From positions 9,876,218 to 9,940,217 of the forward strand of contig CAIIXF020000003.1 of NCBI GenBank assembly GCA_903813345.2: DNA of 64,000 nucleotides. Direction: 5' to 3'. Position 1 is the first letter of the stretch; each line of letters opens with the position of its first letter. Shown here piece by piece: positions 37,901 through 47,647 of this stretch. The DNA comes from Owenia fusiformis. Its lineage: Eukaryota > Annelida > Polychaeta > Sabellida > Oweniidae. The notes beneath the pieces were generated by a model. That model did no database searches, had not been told where the DNA came from, and was given only the letters and a program-made list of their open reading frames with translations. A program made the position numbers and the translations under genes.

Positions 37901-40900
37901 ATATGTTTTGGATATCTGTTCAGTATAACTTTGACCTTCGAGCCGTTCATGTCCCAGGGAAACTCAATATTCTACCAGATGTAATTTCCAGACTAAATGA
38001 GCCCAAAAACTTTCTAACATTAGAGGCTATTTTGTATCCAGGAATTTTCCCTAATTCAGAGTTATCTGAAATGATTCTTCATCACCATATGACTCTAAAG
38101 TCCATGCTTTTTCTTCTTCCTCAGATCAAAGAGTGGCACAGCTGGAAAATAGCCTGGACAGGAAAATCATAGAGCTTAGGGGATATACCTACACAGACAA
38201 CACCAAGCGCACTTATGCAGCACATCTTGCTAAATATCTAGACTTCTGCAAGTTAATGGGATATTCACCAGCACCTGTTTCACAGTCTAATTTGCTTCGT
38301 TATGTGGCATTTCTTAGTGACCACATTAGACCATCATCAATTAAATTATATCTTAACATTATCAGGATATTACACTTAGAAATGGGTTTACCAAATCCAC
38401 TTCAAAGCAACTGGCCCTTAGACACACTGCTTATGGGCATATCAAAGAAACTTGGAGTACCCCCTAGGCAGAAGGCTGCCATTACGCCACGGCACTTGCT
38501 GGACATTAAGAAACAATTAGATCTTTCTAACTATGTTCATATTATCTTTTGGAGTTTATGTCTCACAGCCTTCTTTGGTCTCTTTAGGAAATCAAATTTA
38601 GTTCCTAATGTGTTTAACCCAGAGAAACATCTTACAATGTCTGATATTACAATGAACAGCTGGGGAATTTTGCTTCAAGTAAAGTGGTCAAAAACACTAC
38701 AATGTAAAGAGAGGGTCCTGCCAGTCCCCTTCTTAGCTTTGCCAAACCACCCCCTGTGCCCTGTTACAGCTTTAAAAGCAACCCTAGCTGTAACAAGCCC
38801 AAAGAATGTCACAGATCCACTCTTCACCCTCCCAGCTCCACATCAGAAGAAACCTTTCCCACCTTCACTATTTACTTCAATGCTACAGCTTTACCTCAAG
38901 AAAGCAGGTTACTGTAGCACAGAATTTTCTACCCATAGTTTTCGTAGGGGTGGGGCGTCCTGGGGTCTTCAATGCAACTTACCTAGTGATATTATCCAAC
39001 TGATGGGGGACTGGCGTTCTTCTGCTTATCAAAGGTATTTGGAGATGCCACTTCAAAACAGGCTTCAAGTTATTAAAGATTTCACAGCTAATCTACCATT
39101 AAATTGAAGTAGGAACTTTTATGACCAACATTAGGGGGAAGTGATCTTGATCTTTTGACTTTGATTGTTATAATAATTACTTCCTATATAATACTTCTAC
39201 ACTCTACTTTAAAATGTTTGGCCCATCTGGGGTAATTGATTCATTTCATTCTATGAATCAATTTTCCTGTAATTTTGTTGTTATTAGTTAGCCTAGAGTA
39301 GAACAATAAATTACATAATGCCAAACATTTTTCTCTAGTTGTGTGCGCATTCTTTTATAAGTCACATGAGTTTAATTATTATTTCATGGTGAAATTAATT
39401 TAAACTTGAGAGGGGTTTCTCAAGACAGCCTGGGTCATCACCAGGTCAACATATGTTTCCTGCATGCTTCAACTGTTATGTAAAATTCTTGTGTCTGGCT
39501 GTTATCTGCTTATTCTGCTACTGTCCTTGCAGCGGACAACATGTGCTAGTTATAATGCTATATTGCTTGTAATTTTTTGGCTCCCTCCCCCCCACCACGG
39601 TGCCATAATTCATACATGGTTTGTTTTTTCGATGCAATGTAACCTCTCCGGATGGTGGGGGTAATTGATTCATTTCATTCTATGAATCAATTTTCCTGTA
39701 ATTTTGTTGTTATTAGTTAGCCTAGAGTAGAACAATAAATTACATAATGCCAAACATTTTTCTCTAGTTGTGTGCGCATTCTTTTATAAGTCACATGAGT
39801 TTAAAGAGGGACTTATACAGAACTCGACATGTTTTATTGATCAATTCGAACATATTTTTCACCAAAAACGAACAGCATACTTGGCTTAGCTTTTGCGTCT
39901 ATTATAAACGTATTTGACTTTATGTTTTATATAGACTTTAAAACGTTTAAACATATAAGGGATTATGAACACTCTAAATTGAGTTATATATTGTGCTTAT
40001 ATATGATAATGTTTTTCATAATTAATTGTAATAAATTCATAATTAATTAACCTTACGTTTTCCAGGTACAATGGGGCATTTTTGACTTGCCCTCTCCAAG
40101 AAGACGGTGGTGTCTACAGCGCCGTGTCCATAACGTTTGAAGAATGTGAACGTGCGCAGAATATATTTTCAATTCAATACCCACAAATTGACGACATATC
40201 AGACGAACCAGCCAATGATTTTAACGTTTGTCTGGAAGCCCCTTTAAATTTAAACTACAGTCGCTATTATGAATTAATAGAATGGATTGAAATGAATAGA
40301 ATACTAGGGGCCAGTCATTTCACTATTTATAACCATACAAGTTCTAATCTAGTCAAAACAGTTTTAGAATCGTATATTAAGGATGGTATCGTCACGCTCG
40401 TACAGTGGCCGATACCGCTCCGAGTCCACATCTGGCCTCAGCCGAAGTCATACGTAGAAGAGATACATTATTATGGTCAAACTGCCATGATTAATGATTG
40501 TCTCTACCGGATGCGACACTCCGCGAAGTATCTGGTATTTGTGGACTTGGACGAGTTTATTATTCCAAAGAAGACTCAAACTTGGATTGAGTTTATCAAA
40601 GAAAATGATCCAAAGAGACGAATGGGTGGTTATGTATTTAGAAACGTCTTCTTCCGGAAGGAATGGGATTCTGGATCAGCAATATCAAATGATCAAACTG
40701 TACAAAAGTTAAAACTAGTGACGCTTATGAAAACTAAAAAGGAGACCAAAATCTGGCCGCCATACCAAAGATCAAAACTTATTATAGATCCTTTGAAAAT
40801 CAAAGAAATGGGTGCTCATCAAATATGGGGTGAGAAATCTGGGGCAGATTTAGTAGTTGATCCAAAAGATGGACTTCTGCATCATTATAGGAATTGGGAA

Positions 40901-41008
40901 AATCCGTCTGATCTTCCCGGCCCAGTCGATGAAACAATGCTTAAGTATAAAGACGACCTCATTGATGCTGTGATAAAGAGATATGCAAAATTGGGCTTAA
41001 ATTATTAA
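28934..41008 (+). CDS. GT92-family glycosyltransferase, type II membrane protein
   Basis: Predicted Golgi glycosyltransferase of the GT92 (DUF23) family, 520 residues. Exons 28934-29432, 34899-35019 and 40066-41008 join at phases 1 and 2. A short cytosolic N-terminus and one membrane span (about residues 10-30) are followed by a stem with several N-glycosylation sites. The catalytic domain starts near residue 150 (RLIFGFGAYYD) and includes YNGAFLTCPL, NHTSSN and VDLDEF (Asp-Leu-Asp at 367-369, the likely metal/sugar-nucleotide DxD). Exon 2 was found by phase and by a CQLW segment that fits the family. Introns are 5.5 and 5.0 kb and full of repeats, including a complete Ngaro-like element. C. 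elegans GT92 members are galactosyltransferases; the acceptor here is unknown. Confidence 0.88.
29784..30000 (+). repeat. Single mariner-like terminal end
   Basis: The TACAGGGTGGTCCAAAAATA start resembles the termini of the mariner-type MITE at 62117-62741, but no matching opposite end is seen nearby. It is a probable truncated copy in GT92 intron 1. Confidence 0.4.
31291..32755 (+). repeat. 29-bp tandem satellite, about 50 units
   Basis: Units vary around ttttacaacatattag followed by ccaacacaacata. Units show point changes and small indels. Near the right side a 113-base block of four units repeats three times (starts at about 32285, 32398, 32511), a higher-order repeat. It lies in GT92 intron 1. 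Confidence 0.9.
33041..33177. mobile_element. Palindromic MITE copy 1
   Basis: Starts tgccttggtcatatttgctc and ends with the near-complement; the inside holds a second inverted pair around actcaatcggccggg. Flanks are tta and ttc, an imperfect target duplication. It is about 137 bases and related to the next copy 65 bases downstream. Confidence 0.7.
33243..33381. mobile_element. Palindromic MITE copy 2, TAA target duplication
   Basis: The TIR tgcctgggtcacatttgctc is matched at the far end, bordered by TAA at 33240-33242 and 33382-33384. A 3-bp TWA duplication suggests the PIF/Harbinger group. It is better preserved than copy 1. Confidence 0.75.
35354..35573 (+). repeat. A1 split repeat of Ngaro-like element
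   Basis: 220-base left terminal repeat, repeated as A2 at 39374-39593. The region probably carries the promoter. An open frame runs through it into ORF1, so the true ORF1 start may be the downstream Met at 35591. Confidence 0.85.
35444..36502 (+). CDS. Ngaro-like ORF1, Gag-like protein with zinc-binding end
   Basis: Likely nucleocapsid-type protein. From the Met at 35591 it begins MEFEDFLEKWCLSPDTIKTL, a helical segment of about 65 residues that looks like a SAM domain. A Gln/Ser-rich linker follows, then a helical middle. The C-terminus has a Cys/His cluster (CRNYNKGICRFENCRFEHLC), CCCH-like, that should bind RNA. The upstream Met at 35444 would add a hydrophobic stretch encoded by the A1 repeat, which is probably not translated. 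It overlaps the next ORF by 52 bases in another frame. Confidence 0.75.
   Translation: MLQLLCKILVSGCYLLILLLSLQRTTCASYNAILLVIFWLFLPWINNQIMEFEDFLEKWCLSPDTIKTLSDNGFTNMMSLKSMALPDDLKAMKIKPIGQYRLLEKGLTVLQAGQGPETPNFAAVDEQTSSSAEETPQQRQAEGDRSLSEVLQQLGIGTQDNTTQSASASANKGEQYLKIVDFVRPSLRSLTNKDKVMAADGETSLVMRTSRKPRLESVSIEQWGQASNRILTHLISTNTSFEVAAYLEYQINIYELAECYTWQSVILYDDEYRYRQALKGFAWGTDIPHICSTHLKQKVTTNRRAENNVTAPNGNVICRNYNKGICRFENCRFEHLCLQCFKKHPQKEHQGN
36451..38172 (+). CDS. Ngaro-like reverse transcriptase/RNase H
   Basis: Copies the element RNA. The DIRS-type RT spans about residues 100-300: VPKPN, KVDLSEAYRYVPI, FGARKSPEIF and the catalytic YLDD at 37162-37173, then FLGVELD. RNase H follows with IEVDASNTASG, NYKEVLSVYFAI, IHTDSTVAM and VPGKLNILPDVISR, keeping the acidic residues. 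There is no integrase or protease, as expected for the order. It overlaps ORF1 and ORF3, so a re-initiation or frameshift mechanism is likely. Confidence 0.93.
   Translation: MPAMFQETPPEGTPGKLKHPSHGPINSPLNYSKWENELSEDNDKDFILNGIYNGFRIIDEDAFPTSAEMNNYNSAICSENKWKVENQIIKEIDNNRYIKVDYKPTIISALGSVPKPNSEAIRLIHDCSQPQGSAVNDYATIKSYRYTTINDATKALHPGYWMCKVDLSEAYRYVPIHPQDYQYAGLKWKFNNSKKYDYIIDTRLMFGARKSPEIFHRITQSIKRVMQRKYNCSDIYVYLDDFLIIAQTQEECMEHLNSLIRLLRDLGFGISWGKVDGPSQVLTFLGVELDSQKMKMLLPQQKLLDFKNLLNQYLLLKRATRTQLESLAGKLSWAAQVIRGGRIYTRRVLDAICKLKRNKHKYKIGKEFKEDIKWWLNCIDSFNGIALILDSKPVVDIEVDASNTASGLFYQGDWMYVNFAMDVPQYKDYHINYKEVLSVYFAILRWKHVLVNKRILIHTDSTVAMTIVNRGTTKHPGIMEILRHMFWISVQYNFDLRAVHVPGKLNILPDVISRLNEPKNFLTLEAILYPGIFPNSELSEMILHHHMTLKSMLFLLPQIKEWHSWKIAWTGKS
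38133..39107 (+). CDS. Ngaro-like tyrosine recombinase
   Basis: Integrates the circular DNA copy. 324 residues. The N-terminal core-binding part (TKRTYAAHLAKYLDFC) is followed by the catalytic part: Arg152 in GLFRKSN, a Lys in the KWSKT turn, His268-x-x-Arg271 in HSFRRGG, Trp294 in GDWRSSAYQRYL and the probable nucleophile Tyr302. All key positions are filled, so the enzyme looks functional. It overlaps the RT ORF by 40 bases. Confidence 0.92.
   Translation: MAQLENSLDRKIIELRGYTYTDNTKRTYAAHLAKYLDFCKLMGYSPAPVSQSNLLRYVAFLSDHIRPSSIKLYLNIIRILHLEMGLPNPLQSNWPLDTLLMGISKKLGVPPRQKAAITPRHLLDIKKQLDLSNYVHIIFWSLCLTAFFGLFRKSNLVPNVFNPEKHLTMSDITMNSWGILLQVKWSKTLQCKERVLPVPFLALPNHPLCPVTALKATLAVTSPKNVTDPLFTLPAPHQKKPFPPSLFTSMLQLYLKKAGYCSTEFSTHSFRRGGASWGLQCNLPSDIIQLMGDWRSSAYQRYLEMPLQNRLQVIKDFTANLPLN
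39229..39803 (+). repeat. B1-A2-B2 repeat block of Ngaro-like element
   Basis: B1 (39229-39374, 146 bases) adjoins A2 (39374-39593); a 64-base unique piece follows, then B2 (39658-39803). An ORF at 39464-39664 is only the repeat copy of the ORF1 leader. Confidence 0.88.
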
Positions 41009-41084
41009 CGGTTTAATTTATGATTATTCTAAAAACCATTGAGCTAAAAGGGTTATTTGGTTTAATAATATTATAAACAAGGTA

Positions 41085-42116
41085 TACGAGGGTTGTCCCA
41101 GAAGTAATGCACTATATGCTCTAACTTTCTTTAATATCTTCAATTCAGCTGAAATTTTGTGTATATAACAATTGAAGTTTTATCTATTATATCCCGAAGT
41201 TTCAGCATCCAACATTAATATTAAGTCTAAATATGGTTGCTATAACAACATGGGGGTAGGGGTGGGCGGGGCAGGTACCAATTTTTCTAATTATGAAAAG
41301 ATCTAAAGTGTTAATTTATTAATATTTCTTTCCTTTAAATGGTCAAAATGTTTGGGAAATTGTTAAATTTATTCAGCATGATGTTAACCAAGTATGAATA
41401 ATGACATTTAGCACTGTGATGTCATAATACCACATTTCAATAGTCATGAATTCAAATACAGTCACAGTCAAGAAATTGCAAAATTGGCTGCAATTCTCAC
41501 CTGATAACAGAAGGCCTTGCGTTTGGTGGCCTAATTTCATACTTCACTTGGACTCACAGCCACGCAAAACAATGCTACCATGAAGAAAGTATATAAGGAC
41601 TATATACCAGATAGAACTACAATAATGGGCAGAAGAGATTTAAAAGAGACGATTTGACCCTATATGACAAATCTAAACATAGGAGGCAAAACGCCACAAG
41701 TCACAGTGAAAGAAATTGCCGAGAGTATTTGACCTGACAGGCATCAAAAGTACATAACATGCAAAGGGCAATATTTTGAGAAAATGTGAAATGGGACACT
41801 GTGCAATATACATCCATTAAATCTAGGATGTGCTCATAGTAATTTAGTATCTTAAAATGTATTTTTGAGCATACTTCTTATAACTACACCAAATGGTATT
41901 TTTTATTCCTTTTGACGTGACTGTATAACCTGCCCCACCCTACCAAAACACACCACCTTGATTTTGTTATAACATCAATATAGTTTTATCAGTCAACATG
42001 AAGATTTTTAAAATAATCGAAATGTCTCTAAGGAACATTTACTGATTTCATGGAAAAATATCAATTATTGATAAAGATAGAGCATATAGTGCATTACTTC
42101 TGGGACAACCCTCGTA
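41085..42116. mobile_element. Mariner-like element, decayed, 1.03 kb
   Basis: TIRs of about 38 bases start cgagggttgtcccagaag at 41087 and end with the complement at 42114, bordered by TA at 41085-41086 and 42115-42116. The ends and TA target fit mariner. The interior has stops in all frames with only faint helix-turn-helix-like words, so it is a relic or a non-autonomous copy. It sits 77 bases past the GT92 stop, within or next to the 3' UTR. Confidence 0.85.
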
Positions 42117-45100
42117 CATTGATGAATATCGCAGTTTGAAAGCTGCCGTGTAATTTACTATGCATGCCCAAATTAAAATAAGACCTTGGTGCCAGTCGTC
42201 CCCTCGAATCTATTAAAACTTCAAGGGAACGAGAGATTTCCTGAAATATTCAGATGACAAGATTGATGTGGCGTCCGCCTGCCCGCACACATTACCAGCA
42301 GAGCCCAGCAGCACAAAGCGACTACAATATAGCAGTTCAGCATTTTTCATTTTTGAAATGTATGGAGCTCAGTGAATACGTTTTTGTATTTTACAAATGA
42401 AGATGTTCAGAGCATTACGGAACAGAAATACCACGTAAATGCCCATGTAGCCTATATCTCCGAATAGCTGTAAATATACCCTTAATATCAGAACCTGCAC
42501 ACTTATGATATCGTTTAGTGTGACGGTGTGGTATACTAGCAATATAAATTTATGTGTATAAAAAACGTCTGCTGGATAAAGACAGCCATACTATATAGCA
42601 AATAGCTATTGAATAATATAATGATTCAAAGACCGCTAAAGCAGTGAACTGTGATATTAAATTTGGTATAAAAGAAAGGTCTGAAATCAATTTTTAGCGA
42701 CCACCAGCATATTTCAAAGATAATCTCAACTCGCGGAAAACAATGGGCACCTGGATGATCTCAAAAAGATCATGACAAAGAAGTGCTTTGTTTGCAAAAT
42801 GCCACTGAATTTATTGAATTATGTTTATTTTCCCTCCATTTTTGGAGATAATTAATAATTTTTAGTCGCAAAAATATAAAATCATTCAATAGTACGAGAT
42901 AGATGTCAGCGTAGTAGTACTTTTTGATCAGATTTTCATCTATAGATGGTAGCACGCCATTATATGTATTAAACGTTTGAAATGTACACGTACCGTTTAT
43001 TTATCGATTTATTCATGTTTATATGCTTATTGATATAATTAGATTAAGGCAGATTTAAATTGAGTCAGTATTCTTTCCAAAAGTCTCAATTTTAGATTAT
43101 TGGGCTCATCAATTGTATGTATAGCTCTGTGCAAAATGATAACACCGATGTACAAAACCCCATTTTAAGTTTTTTAACTTAAGTATGGTTGAATCTAAAG
43201 AAACAAGACTTAGTGTATTTGTGAAGGAATCATTATGAGTAATACATGTTCAATTAATGTTCATATTAACCAAATATTAAGACATTTATCAATGGGTAAT
43301 TGTTATGTTACTGCGTTTTTTAATTACTTGTGTAGTGTTATTGTATTGTTACTTTAAAGGCAAATTATACCTACGTAGAATAGTTGTAGAATTCTGGAGA
43401 TACTTTTCTTTTTTCATTTAAATAATCCCTTTTCACCATATTTCAAGTAATTAATTGACTATTTTCACAAATAACATAAACAACGGCGTTTATTTTAAAA
43501 CAATAGAGAGGTTAAGCTTGCACTGATTTTCACAACACGAACAGAAAGTATATTAATTAATATAGGAATATATAGTGCGCTCATGCGCATTAACACATAA
43601 GTCTACCCAATACCCGTTCTGCTTCAGCGTTTCGCGTTTAAAACGGGAGAAATTTCACGTTGGTGTCAACAAAAATCAGTATTCTCATGTGTATTGGATA
43701 CTATGCTGTTAATTTTGATTTAGCAGAGGTCAAGAAATTACCAAAAACTAAAATCATTTTTTCCAAATTTGGAGTCCATAATGCGACAGAAAATAATATA
43801 AAATGATTTCGAATATATGATTTAGGTTTCTAAGCTATACGATTGAGGTTATTATTCTCATCAATACAAAAAATATGTAATCAGTACATATATGGTACAA
43901 ATGAATTACTTTTAATTAGAATGACAAATGCTAAAATTATGCTAGTTTCTCACAAAATGGGTCTCAATATGTTTTGATATATGGGTTGTTATTCCGCGCT
44001 GAAGATTGCCAATAAAGGAGGGCCTATTGTTCTTCCTTGACTGATTGCGACTACAGCTAAAATTCTATTTCTCGTAGTTAGATATAACTCAGTTGCGCAT
44101 AAAACAACTGCCAAGACTTGGTCGAATTCATGAGTCACTGAGAAAAATCGTTCTTTTTATCTTCCTTAAATATGATGATATCCAGCAGTTAGGTCAAAGA
44201 AAAAATAACCATCAGAAAATCTGATGATACCCGGCAATAACGTCGAGGAAGAATTGTAAGGCTTTCGATTGCATATGACTCTTATAGATTATTAGATGTG
44301 CCCTTGGAATATATTAACATTCCAGTACCTCTGTAACATTAAATTAGATATAAATATTACCTATTTAATTTGTAACTGTCTTATGTTTTATAAAACATAA
44401 ACAATAATTTGTTGTTTGACCCCTTGCGATAATATGGATAAATTCTGGTAATATAATGTTTTAAATGGTAAGAAAATTAATATGATTGCAATCAAAAATT
44501 ACCTAAATATTCCACACAAATTTGTTCAATCTGATTGGCTTGTATTTGAAAAGTCAAACAAAATCTGAAAAGCACACTTGTGTCATTACACTAATATTAT
44601 ACACTGACATTTCAAGTAAAATTATAGTAACTTTTTACATTATGATAATCTATTTTATTGTCCGTATGCTAAGAATAACGGCCTGTGTCTCATAAAATTT
44701 ATAAAACTTCGAATCAAAATATTTACATTTTTTGACCCCTTGTGATGAAAGACATTTTTCAACCCGAAACCCAGAAGTTTTTTTCAGCAAATGGTATTTA
44801 AAAAATATTCAAACATATGCACCTCCTTAAATATTGCTTTAAATGTTGCTGCGCTATATTGTGCTACGGATCCTTCATATTTGGAAGTCCAGTCATACCA
44901 TGGGCTATATGGGCGATTCATACGTGATATACGTTTTTGATTCGTTTTTTATATGCAAGCTTAACCTCCCTAATATGTGTTCATCTACGAATGACAAGAG
45001 AAAATATTATTTCCCCACACCGATGGGTGTTAATTTCATTCACTGCATTCTAATGGCTTCCTCAAAGTTTAGCCATCCAATCGTTTATGTGAAAGCACTT

Positions 45101-45159
45101 TATTATCAGGATATGTAGCAATATTTGGCTCGCAGACTGCATTTTTTTTATCCCATGTG
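42117..45159. other. Intergenic, no gene seen
   Basis: AT-rich with stops in all frames and no repeat or RNA gene that I can support. It separates the 3' ends of the GT92 gene (+) and the sulfotransferase (-). Confidence 0.5.
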
Positions 45160-46236
45160 TCAGGTAAGTTTGATTCCAAGATGCTTCAAGTGACGGTAAA
45201 ATCTTTGACTTATAAATTTGTAAAAATCGTAGTCATCCGCTAGATATTCCTTCATTACAGCAATTGTTTTATTACTTGGTCTCGCCTTCCTAAGTGAACG
45301 ATTCTTTACCTGTACAACGCGATGGGCGTTGTATGCCCTTGACAATTCATCTGTAAACCTCGGTAAGACCCTTTCCATTGCTCTAACGGTTTCGTTAAAG
45401 TGCTCAGTCAGACCAACGAATGCATAATATTTTTCAATGTTTGATTTTGCATTGGCGCTTGAAATCAGCGAACGGTTGGTGCTGTACTTCCCTGAAAACC
45501 AAAATGAGTAATATGAATGATAAACTTTGAAACGGAGGCAACCTTTGGCTGGTTTTTCTTTCAAACATGCAACGGTTTGTTTAATATTCTTTCCCGAACA
45601 CCCAGTCTTCTTTTTCCACATTTGGTAACATTCCTCAAATGTTTGGTTTGTTTCACCCTCAGTAAAGTTCAGACGTTTTATATGAATTTCGGAAGACCTA
45701 TAGTAATAAAAGTTAGAAATCCATCTTTCTACCGGATCTCGTACTATGTCTATAAACAATGGCTGTTTGAAGCCAAGTTCGATGAAATCGAAAAAGCTGA
45801 AATGGCCCACAACTATTGTGGGTCTTTTATCTTGAAGTTGAGTCAATGCATAATTTTGCTTTTCTGCAACTGTGGTCAATTCGCTTATTTCTGGTACGGG
45901 GAGTATATGAGTCAAATTGTATTTTCCGCTATATTCGCAAGCAGTTGTCATAACTGCAAGCAGCGTAGTGCTTCCACATTTAGAAGCTTTGCTGTACATT
46001 AGGAGATTTTCATTGCGATCATTCTTCCTAAATCCCTTTAAATGTAGATTAACTTTGCTACGTGGCTCAATATAACTACTTAATCCTTTATTTTTAACAA
46101 TGTAAACACGTTTGACGGGGACTGGCCTGTTTACTTCTTTTGCATGTCCAGTCCACTGAAAACTCATAAGAGCAATTGTTGTAATAATAGAAACAATACA
46201 GAGACATATTACTCGTATTTTGCTCTGAGAAATCAT
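45160..46236 (-). CDS. Uronyl/heparan 2-O-sulfotransferase-like enzyme, single exon
   Basis: Golgi sulfotransferase of the Sulfotransfer_2 family, transferring sulfate from PAPS to a glycosaminoglycan-type sugar; 358 residues. A short N-terminus and a membrane span at about 8-25 make it type II. The 5'-phosphosulfate loop is YSKASKCGSTTL (81-92), closer to the KCGS of uronyl 2-sulfotransferase than to the KTAS of heparan sulfate 2-O-sulfotransferase. A GHFSFFDF segment (144-151) matches the region of the catalytic His. The 3'-phosphate motif is IVRDPVERWIS (164-174). The reading frame has no intron, which may reflect a retrocopy or a naturally intronless lineage. The exact acceptor cannot be told. 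Confidence 0.88.
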   Translation of the reverse strand: MISQSKIRVICLCIVSIITTIALMSFQWTGHAKEVNRPVPVKRVYIVKNKGLSSYIEPRSKVNLHLKGFRKNDRNENLLMYSKASKCGSTTLLAVMTTACEYSGKYNLTHILPVPEISELTTVAEKQNYALTQLQDKRPTIVVGHFSFFDFIELGFKQPLFIDIVRDPVERWISNFYYYRSSEIHIKRLNFTEGETNQTFEECYQMWKKKTGCSGKNIKQTVACLKEKPAKGCLRFKVYHSYYSFWFSGKYSTNRSLISSANAKSNIEKYYAFVGLTEHFNETVRAMERVLPRFTDELSRAYNAHRVVQVKNRSLRKARPSNKTIAVMKEYLADDYDFYKFISQRFYRHLKHLGIKLT

Positions 46237-47647
46237 TGTTTACAAATCTCACCCGTCACAGTTTTAAAATATGGATATTTGCCGTTGATGTCCTTAATGT
46301 GTTCTAGAGTAGGAAACGCTTGTCGGTGTGACACCTTTATGTCTATAAAACAATTAAGTCCTGCACTGATCTTCCCGATTAGATTGTTATGTCGGTTGTG
46401 AGTGTTTTTCTCTCGTACCCCGAAGCGCAATACGTCAACTTTTTAAGGGATAGTTAGATGCAACAGCGCAGCAATGAATTCAAACCCGTCTGATTCAGCT
46501 CTTTCTTTCGCATGAATATTTTAAAGAAAAATCCAATGTATTGAAACCGCTTCTTTAATAACTTCTGAATTTTATATAAAGAAATTATACTGTACTGTGT
46601 CTCTATGTTCGTTGTACTCATTTCAATCATTCCGTTACATGTACATTTGGTCTTTGAGCTGTAATACACCGTTGCGCGCTAACTTTATGAGATTTGTATT
46701 ACGACCATTCATCTTGGACTGGATCAGATTAATTCTATTTAGTGTCTTAACCTGGATCTGAAAAGTTTATGGGCGTATTCCACCATTGCAATAAGATTTG
46801 AGTATTTTCCAATTTGCCATTGAACTCCCCTATCTTAAGTGCTATCAAATTTAAATGGATGGAGGTTTTCAAAATGATAGAAAGGCTTTGTAATTAAAAA
46901 CGTATTCCATGCCCAAGGAACTAATTGTTCAGAAACTGTACCTGTGTACTGTTTTTTAGAAAATTGTCCTGTATTCCAGGTAAATATACACTATTTGTAT
47001 ATTTATATGTGTATATATATATTCAATATAATGGAGATTTCGCTCATCAATGAAAGCATAACCTAGGTTTATGCGTATATCTATCTATACGTTATAAGTA
47101 TGAGCGAATTGAAATATGACGTTTCGCAAAAATATGTACGTTTAGAAATGTATAGTTTATTGCATATAATAAATATCTTGAATTAAACATCATAAAATAA
47201 TATTAAAACATCATTATAAATAGAAAACAAAGGTAAAATAAATTTGGTTAGAGCTGATCCAAATGACTTTAAATCATAATTATAAACGAAATACTATTAT
47301 TATACATAATATGAACGAACCCCTAGTATCTAAATTATAAAAATAATAAAATAATGATAATAAATGATAATTAATAAAATGATAAATACAATACTATAGG
47401 ATTAATGCATAACTTTATATAATTTAAAACAGAGCAAACATGGAATGTAATAAATAAATAAACTAATAAATAAATATATAGTCAAGATAAACACGTTTGC
47501 TTATAAGTAGCAATATTCTAAAATAGTTCGACCAATATGATCTACTAAATACTAAGTACTAAATAGTACCATTGAGTCCACTGCAGAATAATGATTTTGT
47601 CCATATTACCATGGAGTGTTTGGAAGAGATGACAAGTATTCTTCGTT
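46237..47647. other. Intergenic, very AT-rich
   Basis: Upstream of the sulfotransferase and downstream of the helical-protein gene. It holds long A/T runs with TAAATAAA words near 47450-47490 that could include a polyadenylation signal, but strand is not decided. Short ORFs here look random. Confidence 0.45.

Larger units (their letters stand above)
35354..39803 (+). mobile_element. Ngaro-like tyrosine-recombinase retrotransposon, apparently intact
   Basis: DIRS-order retrotransposon inside GT92 intron 2, same orientation as the gene. Its ends have the split direct repeat layout A1 - ORFs - B1 - A2 - B2: A1 35354-35573, B1 39229-39374, A2 39374-39593, B2 39658-39803. The A copies and the B copies look identical by eye. 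The three ORFs overlap slightly and carry no breaks. Such elements integrate by a tyrosine recombinase rather than an integrase, so no long target duplication is expected, and none is seen. Confidence 0.9.

Noticed and set aside
39464-39664. Hydrophobic 66-codon frame
   Set aside because: It is the A2 copy of the Ngaro-like leader, not a separate gene.
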